Both the position numbers and the translations under genes were made by a program. Under the pieces are notes generated by a model, which saw only the letters and a program-made list of their open reading frames with translations, searched no databases and was not told the origin of the DNA. This document shows positions 35,913-44,903 of a DNA stretch of 64,000 nt, piece after piece (the stretch's first letter is position 1; each line of letters starts with the position of its first letter). Origin of the DNA: PALSA-1004 sp041483135 (GTDB taxonomy: Bacteria > Pseudomonadota > Gammaproteobacteria > Burkholderiales > SG8-41). Location of the stretch: assembly GCA_041483135.1 (NCBI GenBank), contig JBGPFE010000001.1, forward strand, positions 1 through 64,000. The letters are read 5' to 3'.

Positions 35913-37307
35913 ATGGCTCAGGCCGTAACCCCGATCGTCCGCGATCCGCAGGTCGAAGCGCTCAAGCTGCCGCCGTATTCGCTCGAGGCCGAGCAGTCGG
36001 TGCTGGGCGGGCTATTACTTGACAACGCAGCCTGGGAAAAAATCGCCGATCTGCTGACTGACGCCGACTTTTACCGCGCCGATCATCGCCAGATTTACCG
36101 TCACATATCGCTGCTGGTCGAAGACAACAAGCCGGCCGATGCTCTGACGGTTGCCGAGAGCCTCGAGCGCAGCGGCAAGCTCGAGGAAGTCGGCGGCCAG
36201 GCCTATATCGGCTCGCTCGCAGTCAACACGCCGAGCGCAGCCAACATCCGGCGCTACGCCGAGATCGTGCGCGAGCGCGCGATCATGCGCAGGCTCGCCG
36301 AGGTCGGCACCGACATCACCGAGTCCGTTTTCAGCCCGCTCGGGCGCTCGGCCAAGGACTTGCTCGACAACGCCGAGAAGCAGGTATTTGCGATCGCCGA
36401 AGCCGGCGCGCGCGGCAGGCAGGGTTTTCACGAGATTCAGCCGCTGCTGACGCAGGTGGTCGAGCGCATCGATACGCTCTACAAGCGCGACAATCCCAGT
36501 GATGTCACCGGCATACCGACGGGCTTTACTGACCTTGACCGCATGACTTCCGGGCTGCAGCCGGGAGATCTCGTGGTGGTTGCCGGGCGCCCGAGCATGG
36601 GTAAAACCGCGCTGGCGCTCAATATTGCCGAGCATGTCGCGCTGAGCGAAAAAATGCCGGTAGCGGTATTCAGCATGGAAATGGCCGGCACACAGCTGGT
36701 GATGCGCATGCTGGGGTCCCTGGGAAGGCTGGACCAGCACAAAATGCGCACCGGAACACTCAACGATGACGACTGGCAAAAACTGACTGCGGCAGTCGGC
36801 AGGCTCAACGAAGCGCCTGTATTCATCGACGAAAGCGGCATGCTCAATCCGACCGAATTGCGGGGCAGGGCGCGCCGGCTGCATCGCCAGCAGGGCGGCC
36901 CCGGCCTCGGCCTGATCGTTGTCGATTACCTGCAGTTGATGGAAACGGGCAACAGCACCGAGAACAGGGCGACTGAAATCGCGGAGATTTCGCGCTCGCT
37001 CAAGGCGGTGGCCAAGGAACTCAACGTGCCGGTGATGGCGTTGTCGCAGCTCAACCGCGGGCTCGAGCAGCGCCCGAACAAACGTCCGGTAATGTCAGAC
37101 CTGCGCGAATCGGGCGCGATCGAGCAGGACGCCGATCTGATCCTGTTCATATATCGCGACGAAGTTTACAACCCGGAATCGGCCGAGAAGGGGAGTGCGG
37201 AAATCATCATCGGCAAGCAGCGCAACGGGCCGATCGGCACCGTCAAGCTGACTTTCCTCGGGCAGTACACCCGGTTCGAGAACTTCGCCGCGCCGGGGAG
37301 ATTCTAG
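35913..37307 (+). CDS. dnaB: Replicative DNA helicase DnaB
   Basis: 464 residues, no intein. The N-terminal collar domain (about 15-120; PPYSLEAEQSVLGGLLLD) binds primase. The RecA-like helicase domain has Walker A GRPSMGKTA near 230 and Walker B VVDYLQLM near 335, with SQLNRGLEQRPNKRP after. DnaB unwinds DNA at the fork as a hexamer. It starts at ATG 35913 and ends before a hairpin shared with the convergent phoH gene. Confidence 0.97.
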   Translation: MAQAVTPIVRDPQVEALKLPPYSLEAEQSVLGGLLLDNAAWEKIADLLTDADFYRADHRQIYRHISLLVEDNKPADALTVAESLERSGKLEEVGGQAYIGSLAVNTPSAANIRRYAEIVRERAIMRRLAEVGTDITESVFSPLGRSAKDLLDNAEKQVFAIAEAGARGRQGFHEIQPLLTQVVERIDTLYKRDNPSDVTGIPTGFTDLDRMTSGLQPGDLVVVAGRPSMGKTALALNIAEHVALSEKMPVAVFSMEMAGTQLVMRMLGSLGRLDQHKMRTGTLNDDDWQKLTAAVGRLNEAPVFIDESGMLNPTELRGRARRLHRQQGGPGLGLIVVDYLQLMETGNSTENRATEIAEISRSLKAVAKELNVPVMALSQLNRGLEQRPNKRPVMSDLRESGAIEQDADLILFIYRDEVYNPESAEKGSAEIIIGKQRNGPIGTVKLTFLGQYTRFENFAAPGRF

Positions 37308-37338
37308 CGGTCAGCTGTCAGTGCTTACCAAGCCCGCT

Positions 37339-37373
37339 TCAAGCTGAAAGCTGATCGCTGACAGCTTGATTTT
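37339..37373. terminator. Hairpin between convergent dnaB and phoH-like genes
   Basis: TCAAGCTG (37339-37346) pairs perfectly with CAGCTTGA (37362-37369), with an inner AGC/GCT pair, followed by TTTT. It lies within the CAGC/CTGA repeat spacer (37311-37373) and could terminate dnaB transcripts. Confidence 0.55.
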
Positions 37374-38798
37374 CTACAACACGTCCGCCGCGTAGTCCGC
37401 GAGCCGCGAGCGCTCGCCGCGTTGCAGCGTCACATGCCCGCTGTGCGACCAGCCCTTGAAGCGGTCGACGACGTAGGTCAATCCCGAGCTGCCTTCCGTC
37501 AGATACGGCGTGTCGATCTGGGCGATATTGCCGCAGCATACGACCTTGGTGCCGGGGCCGGCGCGCGTGATCAGCGTTTTCATCTGCTTCGGCGTCAGGT
37601 TTTGCGCCTCGTCAATGATCAGGTATTTGTTGATGAATGTGCGGCCGCGCATGAAGTTGAGCGATTTGACCTTGATCCGCGAGCGGATCAGGTCGCGCGT
37701 GGCCGCGCGTCCCCATTCGCCTGCCTCGTCGTCGTTCTTGTTGAGCACGTCGAGATTGTCCTCGAGCGCGCCCATCCACGGGTTCATTTTCTCTTCCTCG
37801 GTGCCCGGCAGAAAACCGATGTCCTCGCCGACCGGGACCGTGACGCGCGTCATGATGATCTCGGAATAGGATTTGTGCTCGAGTGTCTGCATAAGGCCGG
37901 CCGCGAGCGTGAGCAGCGTCTTGCCGGTGCCGGCCTGGCCGAGCAGCGTGACGAAATCGATGTCGGGATTCATCAACGCGTTCAGCGCGAAGTTCTGTTC
38001 GCGGTTGCGCGCGACGATGCCCCACACGTTATGGCGCTGTTGCGCAAAGTCCTTGATCGTCTGCAGGGTCGCGGTCTTGCCCGCGACCTCCTTGACTTGC
38101 GCGTACAGTGGGCGGTCGGCTTCCTGATGGACGAACTCATTGACGAGCAGGCTCGTGCATAGCGGGCCGTGTACGCGGTAGTAGGTGTGCCCCGATTGCT
38201 GCCACGATTCCATGCCCTTGCCGTGCTTGTCCCAGAAGTCCGCCGGCAGTTCGTGCATGCCGCTGTATAGCAGGTCGGTGTCTTCGAGCACCTTGTCGTT
38301 GAAATAGTCCTCGGCGGCGAGCCCCAGCGCACGCGCCTTGATGCGCATGTTGATGTCCTTGCTGACCAGTATCACCTGGCGTTGGGGATGGGTTTCCTGC
38401 AGATGCTTGACGACGCCGATGATCTGGTTGTCGGCCTTGCCGCTCGCCAGCCGTGCCGGCAGCTCGCCGCTGATTGCCTGGGTTTGCAGGAACAGCCGTC
38501 CGGATGCGTCACCGCCGTTATGCGCCTTGAGTTCGATGCCGTGCTCGATGTCGTGCTCGGTCGCGCTTACGATCTCGTCGAGGAAGCGGCTCGCCTGGCG
38601 GGCATTGCGCGAGACCTCGGACATGCCTTTTTTGTTGCCGTCGAGCTCCTCGAGCGTTGCCATCGGGACGTAGATATCGTGCTCCTCGAAGCGAAACAGG
38701 CTGGTGGGGTCGTGCATCAGTACGTTGGTATCAAGCACGAACAACTTGACGCCGGACGGTAAGCGCGTGACTACGGAAGCGGGTTTACGCTGGGACAT
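37374..38798 (-). CDS. PhoH family ATPase with N-terminal PIN domain
   Basis: 474 residues. A PIN-type RNase domain (about 12-150; KLFVLDTNVLMHDP) is fused to a PhoH ATPase domain (about 240-470) with Walker A GQAGTGKTLL and Walker B IDEAQNLTPKQMK. This is the PhoH2/YlaK layout of an RNA helicase-nuclease. AGGAG lies before ATG 38798. It is the last gene of the minus-strand block that includes the peroxiredoxin and arn genes. Confidence 0.92.
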   Translation of the reverse strand: MSQRKPASVVTRLPSGVKLFVLDTNVLMHDPTSLFRFEEHDIYVPMATLEELDGNKKGMSEVSRNARQASRFLDEIVSATEHDIEHGIELKAHNGGDASGRLFLQTQAISGELPARLASGKADNQIIGVVKHLQETHPQRQVILVSKDINMRIKARALGLAAEDYFNDKVLEDTDLLYSGMHELPADFWDKHGKGMESWQQSGHTYYRVHGPLCTSLLVNEFVHQEADRPLYAQVKEVAGKTATLQTIKDFAQQRHNVWGIVARNREQNFALNALMNPDIDFVTLLGQAGTGKTLLTLAAGLMQTLEHKSYSEIIMTRVTVPVGEDIGFLPGTEEEKMNPWMGALEDNLDVLNKNDDEAGEWGRAATRDLIRSRIKVKSLNFMRGRTFINKYLIIDEAQNLTPKQMKTLITRAGPGTKVVCCGNIAQIDTPYLTEGSSGLTYVVDRFKGWSHSGHVTLQRGERSRLADYAADVL

Positions 38799-38828
38799 GT
38801 CACTCCTGGTCGAGGGGGAACAAGCAAG

Positions 38829-39287
38829 CTATTTGAGCGTCTTGACGAAATCGAGCACTTCCTGGACGTGGCCCGGCACCTTGACGCCGCGCCATTCGCG
38901 CCCGAGCCCGCCGTTGCCATCGAACACGAAGGTACTGCGCTCGATGCCGCGCACCTTGCGGCCGTACATGTTTTTCATTTTGATGACGTCGAACAGCTTG
39001 CACGCCTCCTCGTCGGCGTCGGACAGCAACTCGAACGGGAAACTCATCTTGGCCTTGAAGCTCTCATGCGATTTGAGGCTGTCGCGCGACACGCCGAAGA
39101 TCGCGCATCGGTGCTTCTGGAACTGCGGATACAGATCGCGGAAATGCTGGCCTTCCGTGGTGCAGCCCGGGGTGTTGTCCTTGGGATAGAAGTAGATGAC
39201 GACCGGATGGCCATGTTGTTCCGAAAACCTGAAGGTGGTGCCGCTGGTGGCTGGGAGTGCGAAGTCGGGAAACGGCTGCTTGGGCAT
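38829..39287 (-). CDS. bcp: Thioredoxin-dependent peroxiredoxin, Bcp/PrxQ type
   Basis: 152 residues. The AhpC/TSA thioredoxin fold reduces peroxides with Cys42 in NTPGCTTE. The resolving Cys that BCP proteins often have five residues later is Gln47 here; the other Cys residues are in KHRCAIFG and EEACKLF. It may act as a 1-Cys enzyme or use another partner Cys. About 46 bp from the arnD stop and 30 bp before phoH, all on the minus strand. Confidence 0.9.
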   Translation of the reverse strand: MPKQPFPDFALPATSGTTFRFSEQHGHPVVIYFYPKDNTPGCTTEGQHFRDLYPQFQKHRCAIFGVSRDSLKSHESFKAKMSFPFELLSDADEEACKLFDVIKMKNMYGRKVRGIERSTFVFDGNGGLGREWRGVKVPGHVQEVLDFVKTLK

Positions 39288-39333
39288 GGACGCTTTGGGT
39301 TAAAGGTTCAAATATGATTGTCGGGCAAATGAC

Positions 39334-40266
39334 TTACGCTAGCAAGCGCTCTGCGGGGGCCGCCAGAAATTCCTTGTCTTGCAGCGCGAGCGCGCCGGAG
39401 CGGCCGGAAATTTCGGCCGCGGTAACGACGTGACGAGGCAGGGCCTTGGGCGCGAGCGAGGCAAAATAATCGCGCAGCGACACCAGTTCATAGCCGGCGG
39501 CGCGCCAGCCGGCGAGCAGGCGCTCGAACACCGGCGCGAGCTTCATGCCTTCGAGTTCGGCATGCAATGTGTAAACGTGGCCGGTTGACGGCGCGTTGGA
39601 GCTCAGTTGCAGCACATGATCGGCGACGTTGTCGGCAGTCAGGCCGTCGACGCCGATCAGTTCGTCGAGTGTCGGCAGCGTCGTCGGCACCTGCGGGCAG
39701 GCGACGATCTCGGCGTTGTAAATCGGGATGAACGGGCAGCTTCCGCGTGTGTCGGAGCAGTAGTCGAAGCCGAGACGTTGCGTCAGGCGGTAGGCATGCA
39801 GATTCATCTGCCAGCCGGCGGCGCCGTGCACGCGCGCGCGTTCGCCGAAGATCTCCTCGAAGCGCTCGCACGCGAGCCGCATTTCATGCTCGGTCCAGCG
39901 CGCATCCGCCGTCGCGACGTGGTCCTGCCACTTGACGTGGTCCCACGCATGGATGCCGATCTCGAATCCGGCATCGCGCACGCCGCGCATGATATCGGCG
40001 CAGCGCCGCCCGATATCGGGGCCGGGCAGCACGGTACCGTAAAGCAGCGTCGCAATACCGTAATGACCGACTACCGAAGTGCGTGCAACCTTCCGCATGA
40101 AGCCGGGGCGGAACGCACGCTTGATTGCGCGCCCGGTGTGGTCGGGGCCGAGGCTGAACAGAAACGTCGCGCCGGCCTGGTGGCGTTTGAGCGATTCAAC
40201 CAGGCGGGGCACGCCTTCGCGCGTGCCGCGGTAGGTGTCGACGTCGATTTTCAGCGCCAGTTTCAC
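39334..40266 (-). CDS. arnD: 4-deoxy-4-formamido-L-arabinose-phosphoundecaprenol deformylase
   Basis: 310 residues, NodB-like polysaccharide deacetylase fold. KIDVDTYRGTREGVPRLVE at the start is an ArnD hallmark; HAWDH is the HxxxH metal motif. It removes the formyl group so that L-Ara4N-phosphoundecaprenol can be used by ArnT. The start is GTG 40266. A B-flavour repeat spacer separates it from the decarboxylase gene. Last gene of the arn set. Confidence 0.92.
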   Translation of the reverse strand: MKLALKIDVDTYRGTREGVPRLVESLKRHQAGATFLFSLGPDHTGRAIKRAFRPGFMRKVARTSVVGHYGIATLLYGTVLPGPDIGRRCADIMRGVRDAGFEIGIHAWDHVKWQDHVATADARWTEHEMRLACERFEEIFGERARVHGAAGWQMNLHAYRLTQRLGFDYCSDTRGSCPFIPIYNAEIVACPQVPTTLPTLDELIGVDGLTADNVADHVLQLSSNAPSTGHVYTLHAELEGMKLAPVFERLLAGWRAAGYELVSLRDYFASLAPKALPRHVVTAAEISGRSGALALQDKEFLAAPAERLLA

Positions 40267-40267
40267 T

Positions 40268-40358
40268 GGGGGCAGTGATTAAGTGATTCGGTAGTTATGT
40301 GATTGAGTCGAGCAGCGTGCGAGCTTAATCGCTGAATCACTCCATTACTCAATCACTC
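40268..40358. repeat. Spacer with GTGATT-type complementary arms, reaching the arnA decarboxylase stop
   Basis: Left GATTAAGTGATTCGG, TAGTTATGTGATTGAG; right TTAATCGCTGAATCACTCC, ATTACTCAATCACTCG. The right arm runs into the stop codon of the decarboxylase gene at 40353. Confidence 0.7.
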
Positions 40359-41396
40359 GACCAGACGCTGCGCGTCGGCGACATGCGTGCGGTAGGCGTC
40401 GAAGATGTGCTTGAGCGCGGCCTGCATGTTGACGCGCGGCTGCCATTTAAGGTCCTTGCAGGTGTTGGCTATCTTGGGCACGCGGTTCTGCACATCCTGA
40501 TAGCCCTTGCCGTAATAGGCCGCCGAGGTAGTCTTGACCAGGCGTACTTTCTTCGCGCTCTTCCGGTATTCGGGATAGCTCAACGCGAGCTCGAGCATCA
40601 TCTGCGCGAGGTCCTTCACCGAATAGTTGTTCCTGGGGTTGCCGATGTTGTAGATCTTGCCGCTGGCGATCCCGGCGGGGTTGTCGATGATCTTCATCAG
40701 CGCATCGATGCCGTCGCTGACATAGGTGAAGGCGCGCTTCTGGGTGCCGCCATCGACGAGCTTGATGTTTTCGCCGCGCACGATGTGCCCGAAAAACTGG
40801 GTGATCACGCGCGAGCTGCCTTCCTTCGCGGTGTGGATGTTGTCCAGCCCCGCACCGATCCAGTTGAACGGCCGAAACAGCGTGAAATCGAGCTTGCCCC
40901 CGGATCCGTAGGCCCAGATGATACGGTCCATCAGCTGCTTGCAGCACGCATAGATCCAGCGCTGCTTCGCGATCGGGCCGAGGATCAATTCGGAAGTGTC
41001 GGGATCGAATTCGCCGTCGCGGCACATGCCGTAGACTTCGGAGGTCGAGGGGAACAGGATGCGCTTGCCGTACTTGACGCACGAGCGCACGATCGGCAGG
41101 TTGGCCTCGAAGTCGAGCTCGAACACGCGCAGCGGCTCTTTGACGTAAGTGGCGGGCGTGGCGATCGCAACCAGCGGCAGCACCGTGTCGCATTTGCGGA
41201 TGTGGTATTCGATCCATTCCTTGTTGATCGTGATGTCGCCCTCGAAGAAATGAAAGCGCGGATGCTTGAGCAGATCGGACACGCGTTCGGTCTGCATGTC
41301 CATGCCATAGACCTCCCAGTCGGTCGTCTTGATGATGCGCTGCGACAGGTGATGGCCGATAAAGCCGTTGACGCCGAGGATCAGGATTTTTTTCAT
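40353..41396 (-). CDS. arnA: UDP-glucuronic acid decarboxylase, stand-alone half of ArnA
   Basis: 347 residues, short-chain dehydrogenase fold with GVNGFIGHHL (NAD-binding), STSEVYGMC (catalytic Ser/Glu) and YACCK (Tyr-x3-Lys). It oxidises and decarboxylates UDP-glucuronate to UDP-Ara4O. In E. coli this domain is the C-terminal half of ArnA. Here its ATG overlaps the formyltransferase stop by 4 nt (ATGA), so the two halves are separate but coupled. Confidence 0.9.
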   Translation of the reverse strand: MKKILILGVNGFIGHHLSQRIIKTTDWEVYGMDMQTERVSDLLKHPRFHFFEGDITINKEWIEYHIRKCDTVLPLVAIATPATYVKEPLRVFELDFEANLPIVRSCVKYGKRILFPSTSEVYGMCRDGEFDPDTSELILGPIAKQRWIYACCKQLMDRIIWAYGSGGKLDFTLFRPFNWIGAGLDNIHTAKEGSSRVITQFFGHIVRGENIKLVDGGTQKRAFTYVSDGIDALMKIIDNPAGIASGKIYNIGNPRNNYSVKDLAQMMLELALSYPEYRKSAKKVRLVKTTSAAYYGKGYQDVQNRVPKIANTCKDLKWQPRVNMQAALKHIFDAYRTHVADAQRLVE

Positions 41397-42322
41397 TGCG
41401 TTGTCAACCCAATAGGATCAGTGCCGAAGCGTGCCAGAAAGTCTTGCGCAGTGAAAGCCTTGCTCTCGTATTCCATCTCCAGCAGGCGCAACACGCCGCT
41501 ATCGGCGCAGTCCACGAAACAGGCGCCTTGGTCGACGTAGATGCCTGGTGGATCGCTCCGCGCCGTCCGTTGCGGCTCGACCTTGGTGCGCAGTATCTTG
41601 AGCGTCTTGCCGCCCAGCACGGTGAAAGCTCCGGGATAAGGCGGCGCGACGCCGCGCACGAGGTTGTGGATTTGCACCGCGGGAAGGCGCCAGTCGATGC
41701 GCCCATCCTCGGGCTTACGCCCTCCAAAGTAACTGCCTTGGGACAGGTCCTGCGGCCGGCGCGGCGCGTTGCCGGCAAGCAGTGCCGGCAGGCTGCGATT
41801 CAACACTGTTTCGGCGGCGGCGGTGACCTTATGAAACACATCGAGCGCGGTATCGTCGGGCAATATCGGCACTGCCTGCTGATCGACGATATCGCCTGTA
41901 TCGGGCTTGGCGGTCATGTAATGCAGGGTGGCGCCGGTTTCGGTTGCGCCGTTGATCACCGCCCAGTTCACCGGCACGCGCCCGCGGTATTGTGGCAGCA
42001 GGGAGCCGTGCATGTTGAGCGCACCGTGTCCGGCAATCGCGAGCAGCGGCGGCTTCAGCATGTGCCGGTAATAAAACGAAAACAGAAAATCGGGCTGCAA
42101 TGCGCGGATACGGTCGACGATGTCGGGGGTATTGGGGTCGTCAGGCGTGATGGTTGGCAGGCGCTGCCCGGCGGCAAGCTTGGCGACGCTGTCGAACCAG
42201 ATTTTCTCGGCCGGGTCGTCGTTATGCGTGACGACGAGGGATACATCCACGCGATGGGCCAGCAATACCGAGAGGCCACGGACACCGACGTTGTGATAAG
42301 CAAAAACGACCGCACGGGTCAT
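41393..42322 (-). CDS. UDP-4-amino-4-deoxy-L-arabinose formyltransferase, stand-alone half of ArnA
   Basis: 309 residues. The formyltransferase fold uses 10-formyl-THF: LNMHGSLLPQYRGR holds the Asn and His, and KPDTGDI the Asp of the catalytic triad. The C-terminal OB-like domain has GAFTVLGGKTLKI. Order and overlap with the decarboxylase gene match the two domains of fused ArnA. A C-terminal Thr-Thr-Gln end directly precedes the overlap. Confidence 0.9.
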   Translation of the reverse strand: MTRAVVFAYHNVGVRGLSVLLAHRVDVSLVVTHNDDPAEKIWFDSVAKLAAGQRLPTITPDDPNTPDIVDRIRALQPDFLFSFYYRHMLKPPLLAIAGHGALNMHGSLLPQYRGRVPVNWAVINGATETGATLHYMTAKPDTGDIVDQQAVPILPDDTALDVFHKVTAAAETVLNRSLPALLAGNAPRRPQDLSQGSYFGGRKPEDGRIDWRLPAVQIHNLVRGVAPPYPGAFTVLGGKTLKILRTKVEPQRTARSDPPGIYVDQGACFVDCADSGVLRLLEMEYESKAFTAQDFLARFGTDPIGLTTQ

Positions 42323-42370
42323 GAAAAACGGTGATGAGCGATAAGCGATGTGCGATGAGCGAAAAGCGTA
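42323..42370. repeat. GATGAGCGATAAGCG-type spacer repeat in the arn operon
   Basis: Units GTGATGAGC, GATAAGC, GATGTGC, GATGAGC and GAAAAGC follow one another. The rest of the spacer to 42428 shows no gene; TTCGGCCGGTTTGGACCGG is a short dyad-like stretch. Confidence 0.5.
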
Positions 42371-42428
42371 ATGCGAATTCTTCGGGGCGCCGAATGGGTT
42401 CGGCCGGTTTGGACCGGTTTATTATTCA

Positions 42429-43388
42429 TCATTGTTTTCTCGCGTCCTTCTCGAGCAGCGCTTGAATCAGGTAGCGCGGCCGGCTGCGCACCTGCTGGTA
42501 GATGCGTCCGACGTACTCGCCGAGCAAACCCAGCCCGAACAGGACTGTGCCGATCAGGAAAAACTGCAGGATGTCGCGGTCCCAGAGCGCGAGCAGCCCG
42601 TCCGCGAGGCTCCCCGCGGCTATCCAGCGCTGGATGATGACCCCGATGTAAACCAGCACGGACACCACGGCGACAAACATGCCGAGCAGGGAGAACACCT
42701 GCAGCGGCACGATCGAGAACCCGGTCACGAGGTCGAAATTCAGCCGCAGCAGGCTGTAGAGCGAATATTTCGATACACCCGCGGCGCGTTCCTCGTGGGC
42801 GACCTCAATTTCGGTCGGATTGGCCGCATAAGTGTAGGCGAGCGCCGGAATGAAGGTATTGATCTCGCGGCTGCTCGTGATCGCATCGACGATGCGCCTG
42901 TCGTAGGCGCGCAGCATGCAGCCCTGGTCGGTCATGCGGATTTTGGTGATGCGCTCGCGCATCCAGTTCATGGCGCGCGATGCGAGCCGGCGGAACGCCG
43001 TGTCCTGACGTTCCCGGCGCACCGAGCCGACGTAATCGTGGCCGCGGTCCATTGCCGCGAGCAGGCTGCCGATTTCCTCGGGTGGATTCTGCAGGTCGGC
43101 ATCGAGCGTCACGACGCGGCTGCCGCGGCAGTGCTCGAACCCGGCCATGATCGCCATGTGCTGGCCGAAATTGCCGCTGAACAGGATCACGCGCGTGACC
43201 TCGGGCCGGCGCTCGAACTGCTCGCGCAACAGCGCCGCCGAACGGTCGGTGCTGCCATCGTTGACGAACAGCACTTCGTAGTTGATGCCCAGCTTGTCCA
43301 GCGCGGGATACAGGCGGGCGAACAACAGCGGCAACGCCGCCTCTTCGTTGTAGACAGGGATGATGACGGATAGCTGCGAGGCGCTCAT
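42429..43388 (-). CDS. arnC: Undecaprenyl-phosphate 4-deoxy-4-formamido-L-arabinose transferase
   Basis: 319 residues. GT2 glycosyltransferase with SVIIPVYNEE, FVNDGSTDRS and the DADLQNPP metal-binding motif, then two C-terminal helices (about 232-258 and 268-295). It transfers formylated Ara4N to undecaprenyl phosphate at the inner membrane. ATG 43388 overlaps the arnB stop by 4 nt. Confidence 0.92.
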   Translation of the reverse strand: MSASQLSVIIPVYNEEAALPLLFARLYPALDKLGINYEVLFVNDGSTDRSAALLREQFERRPEVTRVILFSGNFGQHMAIMAGFEHCRGSRVVTLDADLQNPPEEIGSLLAAMDRGHDYVGSVRRERQDTAFRRLASRAMNWMRERITKIRMTDQGCMLRAYDRRIVDAITSSREINTFIPALAYTYAANPTEIEVAHEERAAGVSKYSLYSLLRLNFDLVTGFSIVPLQVFSLLGMFVAVVSVLVYIGVIIQRWIAAGSLADGLLALWDRDILQFFLIGTVLFGLGLLGEYVGRIYQQVRSRPRYLIQALLEKDARKQ

Positions 43389-44530
43389 TTTGCACCCTGC
43401 AAAATGATTTCTGCGGCTGCCGCGCAAACGCGTTCGACATCGGAGATGGTCATGGTCGGGAACAGAGGCAAGGTTATGGTTTCGCGCGCGATGCGCTCGG
43501 CATTCGGAAAATCCCCCTCATGGTAACCGAAGCGGCGGGCGAGCGTCGACAGGTGCAGCGCTTCGTAGGAAATGCCGATGCCGATGCCGCGCGCCTGCAT
43601 GGCGTCGATGAATTGCCTGCGCGTGATAGCCATGCGCGCAAGCGGCAGCAGCACCGCGAACATGTTCCAGCTGTGACCCGCTTCGTCGCCCGGATGGCCG
43701 CGTGCAGGCAGCACGCATTCAGGCTCGGTTTTGAAATGCCTGAAATAGTGATCGGCCAGCGCGCGGCGCGCGGCGATGAACTCGCCAAGGTGCGCGAGCT
43801 GCCCGAGGCCGACGCGGGCGTTCACGTCGGGCAGGTTGAACTTGCCAGCCGCGACGTCGACATCGCGCGTGCCGTCTGGAAGACGCGAGATGCCGTGAAA
43901 CCGCAGCTTTTCAGCGAGCTTCGCTTCGGATTCGTTGTTGAGCGCGAGCGCGCCGCCTTCGATCGCGGTCATGTTCTTGTTGGGATGAAAGCTGAAAGCG
44001 ATGAGATCGCCGAAAGCGCCGATCTTGCGGCCGCGCCAGCTCGAGCCGATCGCGAGCGCGGCATCCTCAATCACGCGCAAATGGTGTTTTTGCGCCAACG
44101 CGTAGAGTCCGTCCATGTCAACCGGCAATCCGGCGAAATGGGTCGGCAGGATTGCGCGGGTAGCCGGCGTGATCGCGGCGGCGGCCTGGGCGAGATCGAT
44201 GTTGCGCGTGTGCAGATCGCAATCGACGAACACCGGCTTCGCGCCGACCTTGATGATCATGTTGGGCGCGGTGAAAAAGCTTTGCGCCGAGGTGATCACT
44301 TCGGCGCCGGGACCGACGCCGCAGATTTGCAGCGCGACCTCGATCGCCGCGGTAGCGGAGGTCAGAGTGCGCACCGGACGGCCGCCGAAATACTCGGACA
44401 ATGCGCGCTCGAAGGCGGCCACTTGCGGGCCGCTGGCGATCCATCCCGAGCGCAGCACTTCGGCCACGCCCTGGATGGTGGCTTCGTCGAGCGTGGGGCG
44501 GGCGAACGGTAAATAGGCGGCCGTGCTCAA
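43385..44530 (-). CDS. arnB: UDP-4-amino-4-deoxy-L-arabinose-oxoglutarate aminotransferase
   Basis: 381 residues, DegT/DnrJ/EryC1 PLP enzyme. PFARPTLDEATIQGV at the start, EDAALAIGSSWRGRKIG, and the PLP Lys in FHPNKNMTAIEGG. It converts UDP-Ara4O to UDP-Ara4N with glutamate. The start is TTG 44530, overlapping the arnE stop; the longer frame upstream is a shadow of arnE and arnT. Confidence 0.9.
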   Translation of the reverse strand: MSTAAYLPFARPTLDEATIQGVAEVLRSGWIASGPQVAAFERALSEYFGGRPVRTLTSATAAIEVALQICGVGPGAEVITSAQSFFTAPNMIIKVGAKPVFVDCDLHTRNIDLAQAAAAITPATRAILPTHFAGLPVDMDGLYALAQKHHLRVIEDAALAIGSSWRGRKIGAFGDLIAFSFHPNKNMTAIEGGALALNNESEAKLAEKLRFHGISRLPDGTRDVDVAAGKFNLPDVNARVGLGQLAHLGEFIAARRALADHYFRHFKTEPECVLPARGHPGDEAGHSWNMFAVLLPLARMAITRRQFIDAMQARGIGIGISYEALHLSTLARRFGYHEGDFPNAERIARETITLPLFPTMTISDVERVCAAAAEIILQGAK

Positions 44531-44898
44531 GAGCGCGCCACCATGTAGACGCCGATAATGATGACGCCGATGCCGGTGAGGCGCGTCACCGTCACCGCTT
44601 CGCCGAACAGGTACCACGCGGCGAGCGCATTGACCACGTAGCCGATCGACAGCATCGGATAGGCGATGCTGACTTCGACCCGCGACAACGCCATGATCCA
44701 TACCACCACGCTGATCACATAGCAGCCGAGACCGCCGGCGATGTGCGGCTCGGTGGCGAGCTTTAAGCCGACCGGGACGATGTTGTCGCGGCTGAATTCG
44801 AACAGGCCGACCGAGTTGGTGCCGGCCTTGAGCAGCAATTGGGCGCCGGCGTTCAACAACACACCGGTCATGAGCAACGAAAAGCTGATGGCGTTCAT
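44527..44898 (-). CDS. arnE: Small EamA-type flippase subunit ArnE/ArnF
   Basis: 123 residues with four helices, as in the SMR/EamA small subunits. In E. coli ArnE and ArnF form a heterodimer that flips Ara4N-phosphoundecaprenol. Only one such gene is present, so a homodimer or a partner elsewhere is needed. GGAGG precedes ATG 44898. It lies 5 nt after arnT and overlaps arnB. Confidence 0.85.
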   Translation of the reverse strand: MNAISFSLLMTGVLLNAGAQLLLKAGTNSVGLFEFSRDNIVPVGLKLATEPHIAGGLGCYVISVVVWIMALSRVEVSIAYPMLSIGYVVNALAAWYLFGEAVTVTRLTGIGVIIIGVYMVARS

Positions 44899-44903
44899 GG
44901 CTT

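Noticed and set aside
35913..37307. Intein in DnaB
   Set aside because: The helicase is of normal length and motifs are uninterrupted.
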